Of a DNA stretch of 64,000 bases, positions 27,101 through 39,800 are shown one piece after another. The notes under the pieces are model-generated. The model saw only the letters and a list, made by a program, of their open reading frames with translations, did no database searches and was not told the origin of the DNA. How positions within the stretch are numbered: the first letter of the stretch is position 1; each line of letters starts with the position of its first letter. A program made the translations under genes and the position numbers. Origin of the DNA: Cryptomeria japonica (Eukaryota; Streptophyta; Pinopsida; Cupressales; Cupressaceae); contig NC_081407.1 in the NCBI RefSeq assembly GCF_030272615.1, forward strand, positions 100,423,897 to 100,487,896. The letters are read 5' to 3'.

Positions 27101-30100
27101 CTGTCATGTCCCCGCCTTAAAAGAACAAATCAATACTCAGAAAACCGTCTTATTATAAGACCTCACGATTTTCTGTAGGAGCTGATGTTTTAGGCATTAG
27201 ACGTCTTCATAAAGCTTCAATGGGAAGGAAGACATCGGTGCTACCGGGTATTAAGGATTGGTAAATATGGGGTGATAAGAGATCTGTACATTGCTAGATG
27301 GTCAACTAATGAATAACAGCAACATCGATTTCCATGAGTTTGCCAATCAAATATTAATCCCCATAGCACCTTAATCGATGGAGACTAACCAGTATTATAC
27401 AACAAATAAGTTGCTAATGAACAGCAAACATACTAATCTTAATGAAGAGGCACGATGCTAATGGAGCAATTATGCACTAACCATGGTGGTTATAATGTAA
27501 AGAGGCTCAATTAAAGACAATAAGGAGCAGCAATTAGGAAGAGACAAGGGATGTGTCTCTTGAGCATCCTTTCCCACCGTATATGAAGACCATCCAATTG
27601 ATTGGGAGAGGCATCGATTAAGTTTATATCTTTTTTTTTTCATCCAGTTCAATTTTGCTCTTTAAGAGCAGTTTCCCATCAAGGCACCCCACCGGTTGCA
27701 TAAGGAGCAAAGGCATATATCAGGAAAGGCACCAAGACATTGCATAGATCAATCGATATATCTGGAACAATAGTCTTATTCTGTTGCAAGTAAATCTCTT
27801 CACATCAGGAGCAGCAACTTCAGATTTGCATATGTTATTGTTTACATCAGACCTGGTAGCAAGGATCATTGCAGAAACCAATCGACATCTCAGGCAGAGC
27901 ATTGGCATCTAGTTGCAGATTGGAATATCACAGTGACATCAGTCACATAATCAGATTGGAAACAACATTGTACTAAAACTGTAACCTTCATCGATATTGG
28001 TGAGAGGGAAGTTTATTGACCTATCATTCACTTAGCATATACATCATTTCATCTAATAGAAAGAGCAGGTGACATTAATAAGTGTCATTATTTGCATAAT
28101 TATCTTTATACTATTAACGGTATCAATTTATAATAAAAGTCAGACATTGTGATCTATAAAAAGGTGAGTTATTGCCCCATAGTTACTAAGTACTATAGAA
28201 GGGGACATTACAATCTCATCTGTCGAGTTTGCCAATTTGTATCAGCTCTCATAAATGGAGTCCACGTGCATACATCTCTCCAAGAGTTTGCCTGGCTTGT
28301 ATGGACTCAGGCATATGTCTCTTGCATGGGTTTGCTCTCATTGTATGGATTTTTTTTCATATATTGAATGAAATGAAGCTTTCACATGGTTTATGGTGTG
28401 TTTACAGTACCACCAATTCTTCTTTCAGTGTTGTCCTCCTAATTCACACAATAATTTGGATCATTTCATCTGTGAATTTAAAATTTTCACGTAATAGAAC
28501 CTATTATTCATGGAAACTATCGAGTTTACTTGCCAATCCAAGGTCTTGAATTTTGTTGGCAAGTACCATCTCTTCACAAAAAAGCCATTTTTAAATTTAA
28601 TTCAAGATTGGTGCAAATTGCAAAGTGACCAATTGACAACAATCAGGCCATATAGGTTTGCCTGCTTTGAATATTGAGCAAACTGCTGTAAATATGTGGG
28701 AAATATTTAACAAATTAAATATAACACCCCAGAATTCATCCATGCACTTAAGAATTTAATGCGATACAGCCAATTATTCCTGGAAAGTACAGAGGCTACT
28801 TGCTGATTCAAGTTCTTGAATTCTGTGGAGGAGTACCATCTCTTCACAAAAAAATCTCTTCTAAATTTAGTTCAAGATTGGTGTAAAGTGACCAATTAAC
28901 AACAAACACGATATGGGTTTTTGTCTACCTTGAATATTGAGCAAATCACTCTTACATATATCACTGTTGTTAACGCTTGTTCTAAACATTTTACTCACCC
29001 TTGAACCAAAATAATTTATTCTACAAATTGAATAAGTGTCTGAAGGACCATAACTATCTTGATCTTCTGGAATCAATTGATTGAAAATATGTCAATAAAC
29101 AATCCATATAGGTTTGCGGCATTGGCCTGTATGCATTTAATGTTTAGTAAATCCCTCTTTCATATACGTTTTTAAGGACTGTTCTTGTTCACCCTCAAGC
29201 CAGAAGATTACGGGCTTCATATTGGTTGAGTAAAATATTAATTCAATTACCATGAGCTACCTTGATCTTCTAGACCTTGAATATAAAACGGTGTCTGCTT
29301 AAAATATCAAGCACACATTCATTGTCAATCTCGCATACAATGTTTTGGTATCATTTCTGTCTATTAAAGATTGGTCTGCGCTTTTCAGTCACAGACCACA
29401 ATTACTTATGTTAATCTTTTTGGTAAATAGATTGGTCTGTGCTCATGTGTATTTGATTTTTACCTTGGTAGTTGAGCCTTGTATTCTGTGTACTCCAATG
29501 CCAAACACATGATATGTACTTTTACAATTTCCCAAGCTATCTAATCTAAGATAACTAGACATGAGACAGAGTAAGTCCACAGTTAATCAACTACAGATAA
29601 TAGGGTAGTTCAGTTTGTAAATCATTAGGCTGTAGTTCTAAGAAGGAAGTTAAAGTTTTATGGATCATTATCTCCAGGATTTCCTCAAATAAACTGGGTT
29701 GAGACAATGTGCTTAAGACTACATCTTTTTCTTTTAGGATTTTGGAAACTGCACGTCTTTGCGTTCCTGGGCAATTCTGTGTCATCTTCGGATGCCCTTG
29801 TAGTTTGTTCATTTCTGCGTGTTGGGTCTTCTTGTTCACATTTTGTCTTGCAGTTTGAGTAGAAAGTGATGTTCTAATCCACATGTTATCTTAATGCAGG
29901 GAACAAAAGAGCAGTGGAGACTAGACTGGTACATGCTAAGCTTCCAGGATCTTTTAAGCGCGGTGAAGGAATAGTCTGTGATAGATCTCATTATCGTACA
30001 GATATATGCACTGTATTTGGGCATGTTCAAATGCATGCAAGTTCTGGTATGTTTCTACTTGATGCTCAGGACAAGCATAATGCTGGTATAGAGGAAAAGA

Positions 30101-31128
30101 TCAGGCCTTATACTCGAAAATGGGAAAAGAGTGTTATGGATATTGTGCATGAGGTGACTCTGAAGAGTGTAATGTTCCCAAATAATTCCAATCTGGAGTG
30201 TGACTTTGTACACAATGTGCCTGCCATAGTTTTCACGACTGGAGGATATACAGGGAACCTGTATCATGAGTTCAACGATGGGATTATACCGTTGTACATA
30301 ACATCTCTACATCTAGAGAAGGAAGTTGTGTTTGTTATTGTTGACTGTCATAACTGGTGGCTAACTAAGTATGATGAGATTCTGAGACAGTTAACCCAAT
30401 ATAGGGTCATAAACTTTGAAAATGAAACAAAAGTGCACTGTTTTCCAGAGGTTACTGCTGGCTTGTTTATCCACGATGAACTAACAGTTGACCCCATTTT
30501 AATGTTCCAAAACAAAAGCATACTTGACTTCAGAGCCTTCCTTAATCGTGCTTATACACCTCACTGGTTTGTTCCTGACAATATAACAGCAACAGACAAT
30601 AAGCCTCGCCTTGTAATACTTGTTCGTATGGGTAGCAGAATGATCTTGAATTTGAAAGAGGTGGTTGAATTGGCTGAGCAAATTGGGTTTAATGTCACAA
30701 TATGGCAGCCGCTGCGAACAACTGAATTGAAGACAACTTACAGGCTTCTCAACTCCAGTCATGTGCTGCTTGGTGTTCATGGTGCAGCATTGACACATTT
30801 TCTGTTCATGCGTCCTGGATCTGTGTTCATTCAAGTCATTCCGCTTGGGACTGATTGGGCATCTCAAACTTATTTTGGTGACCCTGCAGAAAGAATGGGT
30901 CTTCATTACATGGGCTATAAGATAAATATTGAAGAGAGTACTCTGAGCAGAAAATATGATAGAAATGATTTAGTCTTGAAAAACCCAAAAGCAGTAGTCA
31001 AGAAAGGGTGGGAAGCAACTAAACAAATATACTTAGAAGACCAGGATGTGATTATCAATTTGTCTCGGATGAAGAAGACTTTAATTGATGCAAAGAAGAA
31101 AGCAAAGAAACTCATGAATCAATCGTAA
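24101..31128 (+). CDS. GT61-family glycosyltransferase, two exons (24101-24215, 29900-31128)
   Basis: Exon 1 (115 nt) runs from ATG 24101 to a gtgagt donor at 24216. Exon 2 begins after the atgcag acceptor at 29900 and ends at TAA 31126-31128. The split codon is Trp39 and the product is 447 residues. Residues 1-8 are short and basic, and about 12-28 are a hydrophobic signal anchor, giving type II Golgi topology. The luminal domain has the GT61 marks: CDRSHYRTDIC (65-75), VPAIVFTTGGYTGN...FNDGIIPL (145-169), GVHGAALTH (330-338) and PLGTDW....YFGDPAERM (353-371), plus several N-X-S/T sites. The family transfers pentoses or GlcNAc; plant members of this type add arabinose or xylose to xylan in the Golgi, but the exact donor cannot be read here. 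No stops or frameshifts. An in-frame TGA at 24071 and TAG at 24089 fix the start. The C-terminus is lysine-rich. Confidence 0.95.
25566..25800. repeat. Imperfect ~120-bp tandem duplication in the GT61 intron
   Basis: cataaggtgaaactaaaacct... (from about 25570) and cataaggtgaaactaaagcct... (from about 25694) share the order of aggctt, gttgt, actgtag, gtcaaa and gaggtcc blocks, with small indels. Confidence 0.8.
27102..28212. mobile_element. Solo LTR inside the GT61 intron, with perfect target duplication
   Basis: A 1,111-bp segment with ends tgtcatgtcccc and ggggacattaca, near-perfect inverted repeats (11 of 12) starting TG and ending CA. It is flanked by exact 5-bp direct repeats atctc (27097-27101 and 28213-28217). 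There is no primer site, gag or pol, so it is a solo LTR left after LTR-LTR recombination. Orientation is not determined. Its family differs from A, B, D, E and F. Confidence 0.9.
28500..29200. repeat. Imperfect ~265-bp duplications in the GT61 intron
   Basis: 28545-28690 and 28805-28955 both carry tcttgaatt..gt..agtaccatctcttcacaaaaaa...ttcaagattggtg...gaccaatt.acaacaa and ...tttgaatattgagcaaa. A third partial copy (atccatataggtttgc...) starts near 29100. Confidence 0.8.
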
Positions 31129-33639
31129 GAAGGCCATCCCAGTTACCATTTTGGATGAGAATTGGAACAAACAAGCAGTTCCAGCTGCAGTTTCCATGAC
31201 AGCGGTTCTCATAATTCCACCATTGGGATTTCATCTGTTTCTAAGTTATATTTGCAATATATGCCATCAAGCCCATTCATAAGAATGTGATGATGTGCAA
31301 GCCTGAAAGATTGAACAGATGGCAAGCAGATAGAATTGAAGGAAGAACTGATGCTTCATGGATGATACCACATTGGTAACTTATTGATATTGCAGTTCTA
31401 TATTTAACTTTATTCATTCCAATTTTTGCCCACACTTGATTTTCATAGAAAATTGGTGTGATCCTTTTGATATATTCTTCGAATAGCAACATTAAAGAAT
31501 CTTGTAATATTGATTTTTGCTCTTGAATGGCTTGGCAACTCATGTTTGTGCTGATCTCCATTCTTCGTGATGTAAAATGGTGAAATGACAACCTACGATG
31601 GTCAAACAATGAAAAATGTGTTCTAAAAAGTGCTCAAACATTCGAACCTTGTAGTTGCTGAGCAACAGAAAAAAATCAAGATTGTTTCTTTGAATTTGTA
31701 AATGTGTTCTGCTTGGTGTGAAAGATGCATAACATTAAATGGCATAAACTCTCTATTCTTTTGGATTTACATTTTTATAATATATTTTGGCTTTCAGTTG
31801 GATTTCCAATTGTAGTACCAATTGAAATTTTCTCTCCAAGCTTGACTTTGTGTTATTTTCATTTCTGAATAATAATCAGTCATATTAGTCTTTGTAAAGG
31901 GAACTTCTCTTGTGAACCAATCTTCTTTGTATTTCTAGCAGACCTCTCTATTCAAACACTGGTGAAAGGGTGGACCATAAAGACCTTCTCTAGCATACCT
32001 CTCTCCAAGCTTTAATTGTAAACTGTGTTAGGGCATCTTAAAGACCTCATATATTTTCCCGTACTAAGATGAAATCTTGTACAGGGCTCACTTTTTCAAA
32101 GCACCTAGCATGTTTTATTAAAGCAAATGCTTGTACCTGCTAATATCTGCTAGATTTACTGTTGGCTGTGTAATTTGTGTGGGTTAAAAAGCAACCCGTG
32201 GCTCTGTAAAAAAAGGATAAATGCTTCTGAGTTGGTGCCTAGAGATTGTTCCTATGATTAGAAGACCATGTCTTTATTTTCAGGGCATCTTTCTTGGAAA
32301 AATGAGAATTACCTTTATTTACAGCAGCAAACCAGAGCCAATCTGTCTTAAAACCCAAGGGATGTAATGAGGAAGTGATAGATTGTATGTGCTTAGAAGA
32401 TGATTGCTATGATCAGCATAAGTCATAGATCAATTCTCAAGAAATACAAGTTGACAATGACACAGACTGGAATAAACAAATTGCTGCCAAAGGAAAGTTA
32501 TGTACAATAATGTGTAGATTAAGCCCCACTAATTGGTGCTATAGAAATGAGAAGCATCTTTCCAACATTCTGGTATTGACACAGGCCTTCTGATTTCCAA
32601 TCTAATTTCTAAAATTAGATATTTTTATAAGATTCACTGCTTATAATGAATTTGTTTGGCAAACAGCAATATCCCCATTTGGCTAGATCACTTGGTTTGA
32701 TTCAGAAAATGTAGATCGAAATTCTAGATCCTTAATGTCCCATTTGATCGAACAGTTGGAAGCCTTAGTTGATGTTCACACATCACCACATATGTAGTAA
32801 TATAATAATCAAATACATGAACTTTTCATATTTCCTCTTGAACTCTTCATGTGTGTATTTGGGTCTGCATTTTGTGAAACTTCCTAAATTAGAGGAGCAA
32901 CATTTGCATTTTGCTTTTTATTCAAGGTCAATGGATTGCCAACTAAAATCCTTGGAGGAACTGTATTGAAAGGTAATAACTATATCCAAGGAAGAAGTAC
33001 TAATGAGCTTAGAGAATAGTTTGGCTTAGAATTCCTGTCTGAGTGGTTTCTATTTTGCTCAAGCTCTATTGGGATTTACACACCACCTCGTATACTAGTT
33101 TGTATAAAGATGGTTGCATCTAGAGGATACAAAGAACTAGTGTAGCCTAGCTTAACTTGAGGCATCATTGCAACATATGTTGAAAGATTTGGGCACAAGT
33201 TGTAGTGAACATAGGGATGGGCTTAGATCCTTAAATGAATGCGGTGACAGGTTCATTCTTGTCATAAGTTCAACTTTGGCCTTCAAATGTACCTGTGGCT
33301 ACCGCAAGGCATGCTTGTGATTGTAGGAATAGATTCAAGGCTTTGTAATGGTGAGCTTGTCATGAGATTTTTAATCACCAAACATTTAAATGTAAGAAAT
33401 TAAGGAAGCTGATTGAACAATTTTTTAGGCACTAGTACGCTATGATTAATCTGTCTATCATTTAAAAGCCAATTCTCGAGGCAATTGCTTCACATGAAAC
33501 CACCTCTCCTCTTAGATTTGTAAACCCACAAAACTACTCAAGCATGTCTTAAAAATCCAATTCTAGACTACAACCAATTGAACCTCTACCTTGACAACAC
33601 TATCGCAAGTAAAACTATGAATTGCAACTCTAAAGTGAG
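31129..33639. other. Downstream flank of GT61; no other gene seen
   Basis: The first few hundred bases are presumably the 3' UTR. Possible weak polyadenylation signals (for example ctgaataataatc near 31865) cannot be confirmed from sequence alone. Nothing else is recognised to 33639. Confidence 0.5.
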
Positions 33640-33644
33640 GATAG

Positions 33645-33993
33645 TGTTGACTTGGTGGTCAACACCTTGGAGAATCGTGACATGGCTTAACTACCTCTCG
33701 TGGATTAGGTTAAATCTGGCGTTTGTATCAGTGTTGATAGTTTGAGCTTTTGGCGCAACGACAAATGATTCCAACAATTGATATCAAAGCCTTGGGTCAT
33801 GGGTTCGAGTCTCCCTTTAGTGGGTGCTCAAGGCTCAGTCGATGTTGAGGGGGAGATTTTTGTCTTGGTGATCAACACCTCCTTGGAGAATCGTGACATG
33901 GCTTAACTGCCTCCCGTGGATCAGGTTAAATCTGGTGTTTGTATCGAGCGTTGATAGTTTGATCTTTTTGTGCAACTACAAATGATTCCAACA
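33645..33993 (+). mobile_element. TRIM-like miniature LTR element (349 bp)
   Basis: Two direct repeats of about 132 bp (33645-33776 and 33861-33993), both ending gattccaaca, surround an 84-bp interior. The interior begins two bases after the first repeat with tgatatcaaagc (33779-33790), a 10-of-12 match to the tRNA-iMet primer site, and ends with the purine run gagggggaga (33847-33856) just before the second repeat. Flanks gatag (33640-33644) and aatag (33994-33998) match at 4 of 5. There is no coding capacity. These are the defining parts of a terminal-repeat retrotransposon in miniature, which depends on enzymes of other elements. Confidence 0.85.
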
Positions 33994-34002
33994 AATAGTT
34001 GA

Positions 34003-34369
34003 TGTTGAAGTTTTAAAGCTCTAATACCATGTTGAATTTTGCAACACAGTTTTGCAAGATCAAACAACAAACATAAACACCTTCCACAAGAGAGAGCTAC
34101 ATAAAAAAAAATTCTATATTACTCAAAAGCAAAGAATACAAAATTACTGGATGAATTACAATTGTGCAATGAGGTGCTTATAAAGAAAGACTGTGCTAAA
34201 TTTAAGAGAATTAAAGTGCAAGCATGTGGAGCTAAATAAGGCTCAACAATAGCTAACTAGATGCATAAAGCTAAACTAGGTGCACAACTAAAATAAGCAC
34301 TCCTAAGTGAACTTAAGCAAAAGAGCACAACTAGTAAAAAAACAACTAATAGCTAAATATGCTCTAACA
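34003..34369 (-). repeat. 3' LTR of element E
   Basis: 367 bp, plus-strand ends tgttgaag...gctctaaca. It includes, 15 bp from its end, an internal copy of the primer-site complement (gctctaatacca, 34018-34029), also present in the 5' LTR copy. Confidence 0.82.
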
Positions 34370-34429
34370 CCTCCCCTTAAGTGAAACTTAGGGTGAGTAG
34401 AAAAACTCTAAATGCATGAATGCAAAAAT

Positions 34430-35307
34430 TGTTGGCAATTGACACTCGTTGGATTCATTTTGTTGTCATTGATGGCAATAAGATTTGATGGGAGTCATAT
34501 ACCGGCATTAGGAGACATTCACCGGCATTGGAGCATCCAGGCTTACACTAGCACTGACACCAGCATCCAACACTTCAGAGAAGCCGACATCAAGGAAGAT
34601 TTATTTAGAAAATCATTTTGTAATTATTGCATAAGGTTGACATTGTATATCTTTTGTAATGTATTGTAAGCCGACATAAGACAATATTGTTTGTATGGGT
34701 ATATAGGTCAGCGTGTTAGGTCATTATGAGACATTATGGATAGAAGAAAGTTATGTGAAGATAGAACTTGTGGATGAGAATTGTGGAAAAAGAAGATCAT
34801 TTTTATGCGAATGTTGTATCATGCAATGATCTGTAAATGTTGTGTAAGACATTCTTGGAGGGAAGGTGATACCGGTAGTAGTGTTTAGGGTTTATGAACC
34901 GGTGCAGAGAAGAGCTATAACCAGAACTCTTTTTGGCATAGCAGATGTATTTTGTGAGTTCATTTTCATTGTTTTCCTTCATCATAAGCTTGTAGTCAGC
35001 GAGACTCTTTAGAGACGAGTAGTGTGCCTTCCTGCATGTGTAGGTCCCCATTATATGTAATATCTTTCATATGGCCAGTGAATTGATATTGTGGGTCACA
35101 AATCCCACCGTGGTTTTTCCTCTTTGAAGTTTTCTATGTATAAATTCTATGTGTTATGGTGTTCCTTCATGTGGATTGTTTATTTGCTTCAAGTTATATG
35201 TTCATTTGTTTACCGGTTTATATGTGTATGGTATAAAAGCATAAAATCTTATCTTACCAGAAGAACACTGATTCACCCCCCTCTCTCAGTGTTCTTGGAT
35301 CCTAACA
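34430..35307 (+). repeat. 5' LTR of element D
   Basis: 878 bp, tgttggcaattgacac...ggatcctaaca. Near its end it has gattcacccccctctctcagtg, an end motif common in plant copia LTRs, and further upstream an accgtggtttttcc segment also present in the LTRs of element A. Confidence 0.93.
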
Positions 35308-35309
35308 AT

Positions 35310-35321
35310 TGGTATCAGAGC
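35310..35321 (+). promoter_or_regulatory. Primer binding site of element D
   Basis: tggtatcagagc, a perfect tRNA-iMet-type site, two bases inside the LTR. Confidence 0.95.
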
Positions 35322-35381
35322 TTGGTACCTCAGAGGAAGTTTAATAGCTTGAGGAAGATCCTGAAACCCGAATCTTTAGGC

Positions 35382-36360
35382 ATGGCTATGGAAAAGCAAC
35401 TTGAGATGACTCTTGAGGATTATAATGTTGAAAGGATGAAGAACTTGAAACTGCAAGATGAACTGAATTCTGCAATGAATTCATTCTTGTCCTGCAAGAA
35501 AGATTATCATCTGCTCAAGCTAGAAGGAAGAAACTTTTGCAAAAGCAAGATGATAATAATGCTCTCAAGGAACAATGTCAGAAGCTGAGTCAAGCAAACA
35601 TGCTCATGCAAAATGAAATGCAAAACCTGACTATGAGGATGTCTAAGGATTTTGAGGATAGAAAGAAGAAAGAAGAAAATTTTGCTACATCTCTGAAGAA
35701 CAAATCTGAGGAATGTGACAGATTGGCTCATGAGAATGATATGCTGAAAACTAGTTTGGTGCAATCCCAGAATAATGAACAAGAACTTGAAAGACAAGTA
35801 ATATCTCTGAGAGATGATCTGACTACTGCAAGTGAGTGCAAAGAAAAGTTTAGGATCAGTGTTGCACAATTGGATAACTTGTTGAAAGGACAAAGACAAA
35901 ATGATGATTATAGAGGACTTGGATTTGTACAAGGCGAAAGCTTTGGTACTGCAGATCAGACAACCGGTGTGCAGAACTCATCAGAACAAAAGAAACTAGT
36001 AAGACAATCTAATGCTTATAAATTCAATGGTAGATGCTTATAAATTCAATGGTAGATGCTTTGTTTGTAATATATTTGGGCATATGGCTAAACAATGTAG
36101 AAATAGAGCAAATCAAAACTAAAATTCTATTCCCGGTCAATGCACAAATTGCAAGAAGTATGATCATAAGTCAGAAGATGGCAGAATGAATGTTAAATGT
36201 CATGCATGTTGAAAGTTTGGACATTTTGCTAATCATTGTAGGTCAAGGAATGATACTGGATATGTCAAAGCAATTCAGAAGAACAATGTTACATGTTATG
36301 CATGCAACAAAATAGGTCATATTGCTAAGTACTGCAGAAACAAGACTCAATCGGTTAGCA
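35382..36360 (+). pseudogene. Element D ORF1: coiled-coil gag remnant with multiple zinc knuckles
   Basis: Starts MAMEKQLEMTLEDYN at ATG 35382. A frameshift near 35490 moves to the frame that runs 35537-36043, a long charged heptad-rich coiled coil. CCHC knuckles follow: CFVCNIFGHMAKQC (about 36057-36098), a degenerate CTNCKKYDHKS, CHAC.KFGHFANHC with an internal TGA, and CYACNKIGHIAKYC (about 36297-36338). A 22-bp tandem duplication (36013-36034 and 36035-36056) shifts the frame just before the first knuckle. The UBN2-type capsid region normal for copia gag is absent, so this looks like only the C-terminal half of a Sirevirus-type gag. Confidence 0.82.
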
Positions 36361-36899
36361 ATGATAAAAATAATGAGAAATGAAAGCAGAAGGTAGATGA
36401 AATACAACAAGATCTCACCAAGAGATGGGTTAGAAAATCTGAAGGACCAAGTGGAGATGCAATAACACCGGTAACTCCACCAGTAGAACAGGGCATTCCT
36501 CCACCGACAGGAAATTCCACTAGTAACTGAGGCATAAGCCTTAGGGGTTGGCAAACTCATTGCAAATCTTGCATATTCCCCCAGAGGAGATCTGGAAGAG
36601 ATCTGAAGAGTTGTGTTCATCATTGATGAAGGTTCACTCGACACAAGACTATGTAATCGACATCTAGTAGGGTAGATCGCAAAGCATTTATGACAGAGAA
36701 AGATTAGGTTTTTTTTTTCGCTGATTAAAGGGGAAAGTGGATTCATTTTCACTCACCCAACATTCAAGCATCCAAAGCGAAGAAAAGGCCAATTTCAGGC
36801 AAATTAAGAGCGTGCAAAAGCATTGTGAAAGGATTTCGAGTAGTTATCTAAAAAGCACTCAATCTTCCAACCAACGTTCACTTTCAGGTATTCTTCGAA

Positions 36900-39800
36900 A
36901 TGGCATTTGGATCTTCAGCTCCTACTTTCATTGCAAATCCCACCGTTGTTGAAGTTAAGGATAGGCTGAGGCCCGTATTCAAGGAGGTTCCCTTGATAGC
37001 TAAGAAGGAAGACTCTGTGGGAGCATTTTCTAGGGTTCCTGACGGCGTGATGTATGTTGAAGACGTAAGGGCATACATTCACTGCACCTTGGAGGATCTA
37101 GGCACTGAGGAGATCAAAAGCATGTATCAATCCGTGATACTGGGCAGCATCAGAACCATCAAGCTGGAATACAAAGCAATTGAGGATCTAGGGTTAACCG
37201 GTATTCTATACATACCAGAATTCAAGGATGAGATCATCATATACGTTCTGAGCAGGGTTCACAACGAGTTTATCTAGCTGGATTGACCTTACATGATCAC
37301 CAAGGAGGCTATTCAAGCAGTCACTAGCTTACCCAAGGTCGGACAAGAACCTGGCAAGAAAATTTCGAACACAGAGGTCGAGAAACTCACAGGTGCAACT
37401 CATGACAACAGATCAATGAGGATCACCACAATCACCGACACTGATATGAAATTTGTAAGTATGATAATTGGTTATAAGGTAACTCAATCTAGCCGATTGA
37501 ATTCTATTGCTAGTTCTTGCATTCATACTACATATCAGAGACTGAGGAATAATGCAAAATATGATTTATGTAAATGGTTGAGGAGTGAACTGATGTTAAA
37601 TCTTGGAAAAATTAAGGGAGTTAAGAAAGGAATTTTTAGATATGGAAATCTCATTGTTTGTCTGATGCTTTACTTCATGAATGAGCTACCTGGTCTTGGA
37701 AAGAAGCATTGGGCTCATGACATACCGGTAGGTATGCAAATCAAGGAAGCAATCATCGGTCTTGGTATTGGTAGAGATGAAAAACTTTGGGGTTACTTCA
37801 AAACATTTCAGGAAAATATGAGGCAGAGGGAGAGATTATCAAAGAACATTGTGGAGAAATATTCCACTGATATCTGTTTCATGGTGAAGACCGATGAAGT
37901 CCTCGTGGAGGCAGTTGAACCAAGGACCATCTGGGTCACAAAGCTTGGATATGAGGTGGATGATAACATTCTAGACCTCTATGCAAAAAATGCTGCTAGA
38001 TGCCCCATTGGATGACAAGACCAAACACTTTGGCACTGCAGAAGAGAAGGCCCTTGAAGTCAAAACTGGCTTTAACAGGAAGAGAAGGGAGAAGAAAATA
38101 GAAAAGATGTCTACTTTTGTGCAGAACATCATTCATAGAATAGACATTGAAATGGGTTATGGATCCAAACCGACAGGAGAACCGACAGTGGCTAGTACTC
38201 CGGAAGTAAAGAAGCCCGAAGCTTACATTTCCACCATCACTTCTGATTCTGACCTTGAGGACAATGAACCTCTAGCTTTCAGAAGGGTATAGAGGAAGAA
38301 AGTAGATCAACCACCGGTAGATCATAAGAAGATGGAGCCAAGGAGGAAACTTGTCAGAAAGGTAACAAAACCTACTGCACCCCCACCTCCGGCAAGGAAG
38401 CCTAAACAAAAGAGGAAACCAGTTACATCTACTCCGGCAACCCCCAACAAAAACAAGAAGAGTGATGATACCGAGTCTGGTAAGACCAAAATGAACAGTG
38501 CTGAATTAATTGATGAAATTACAAAAGATGGAATTTTGAAAAATGTATCTATGTATTATGAAAGTTTAGAAGAAAATGAGCAGAATGAGATAGAAGAGAC
38601 AATTTTGTTGCATATAGATATTTATAAGAAAGCCTTAGTAGAAATTCAGAAGGAAATACCTCTATCATTGTACAATAAACTAAATGCTAGAAGACTTGAC
38701 GCAGTCAAGAGGGATAGGGAGATCAAAGAGGTAGAACTTTTGACTTTATGTGGTGCTATTAGTAATGATGAAATGAAGAGGTGTATTGATGTTGATAATA
38801 GGACAGTTTTCAGTAGTAAGCCTCGACAAATAAGCCTAATGATGGGCAGAGTTAATGAGGTGATGAATGAGACCAGTGAGGGTTGGGCAAAATTCTTCCA
38901 GAAGAATCCATACTTTCTTACATTTGAGGAAGAGTTTGTTAAGGCAACAACTTCCACCATTCCAAATAAATCAAAAGGGAAAGGTATTTTGGGTAGTTCA
39001 ACTCCAGTTTTGACTAAACCGATAGTAACTATAGGTATACAGACTCAACCGACAGTAAAGGAGAGTGTACAATCTGTATCGTCAAAAAACTATTTTTGAC
39101 AAGACAATGTACAAGTTACTACGAATATTGTGGATAATACTCCACCGACAGTAATTGACATTGCACAAAGTGGCGAAGCCACCAATGCTAAAGAAGATAA
39201 GGTAAAGGGAATTGAGTCTACACCGACAATCAATATTGATTCCCCGACAAAGGTTTTGGCAATTGACACTTCTCAAGTTGAGAAGAAATCAGTCATCGAG
39301 ATGAGTCCAACTGAGTTAATGACGATGGTTACTCAGAAACTATTAAAGGAGGGATTTGCAGATAAGGGAATAATGGATCAATCAGTTACAATGTTGCATA
39401 AATTAATCCCTGATTGTAAGATTGAAAATGAAGCAAGCCCTTCCGACAAGCTTAAAACACTAACATAGTTCATATCTAACAATTTTCAATCACTGCAACA
39501 GATATCAGACCGACAGATATTAGAAAGATTCACTACAACTAAAAGAGCAGCCTTTGATCAAATCATTGAAACAGAGAAAAAGAAAATTGAAGCTAAACTC
39601 ATTCCTATTGAGAATTGTTTAAAACAGTGTACAAATATCTACAGGGTCTGTTTTAACATAGAAATTCTTACAACAAATGTAGATAGAAAATTGAAGGAGT
39701 TGTATGATAAGATAGCTAACATTACAAATTATTTTGATGGATTGACCTCACTGACAACATATGTTGATGGACAAATTTTGTCCTTGGAGAATCAAATTTT

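Larger units (their letters stand above)
24216..29899 (+). other. 5,684-bp intron of the GT61 gene
   Basis: GT donor at 24216 and AG acceptor at 29898-29899, phase 1. It contains a solo LTR (27102-28212) and several imperfect local duplications. In 24360-25400, blocks of the type ggtaataaacatgtttttgttgg...agctgattgtaagctg recur about every 120-200 bp. No other coding exon is recognised inside it. Confidence 0.9.

Noticed and set aside
33803-33817. tRNA gene at the T-arm-like motif
   Set aside because: No acceptor stem, D-arm or anticodon arm can be drawn; it lies inside the TRIM interior.
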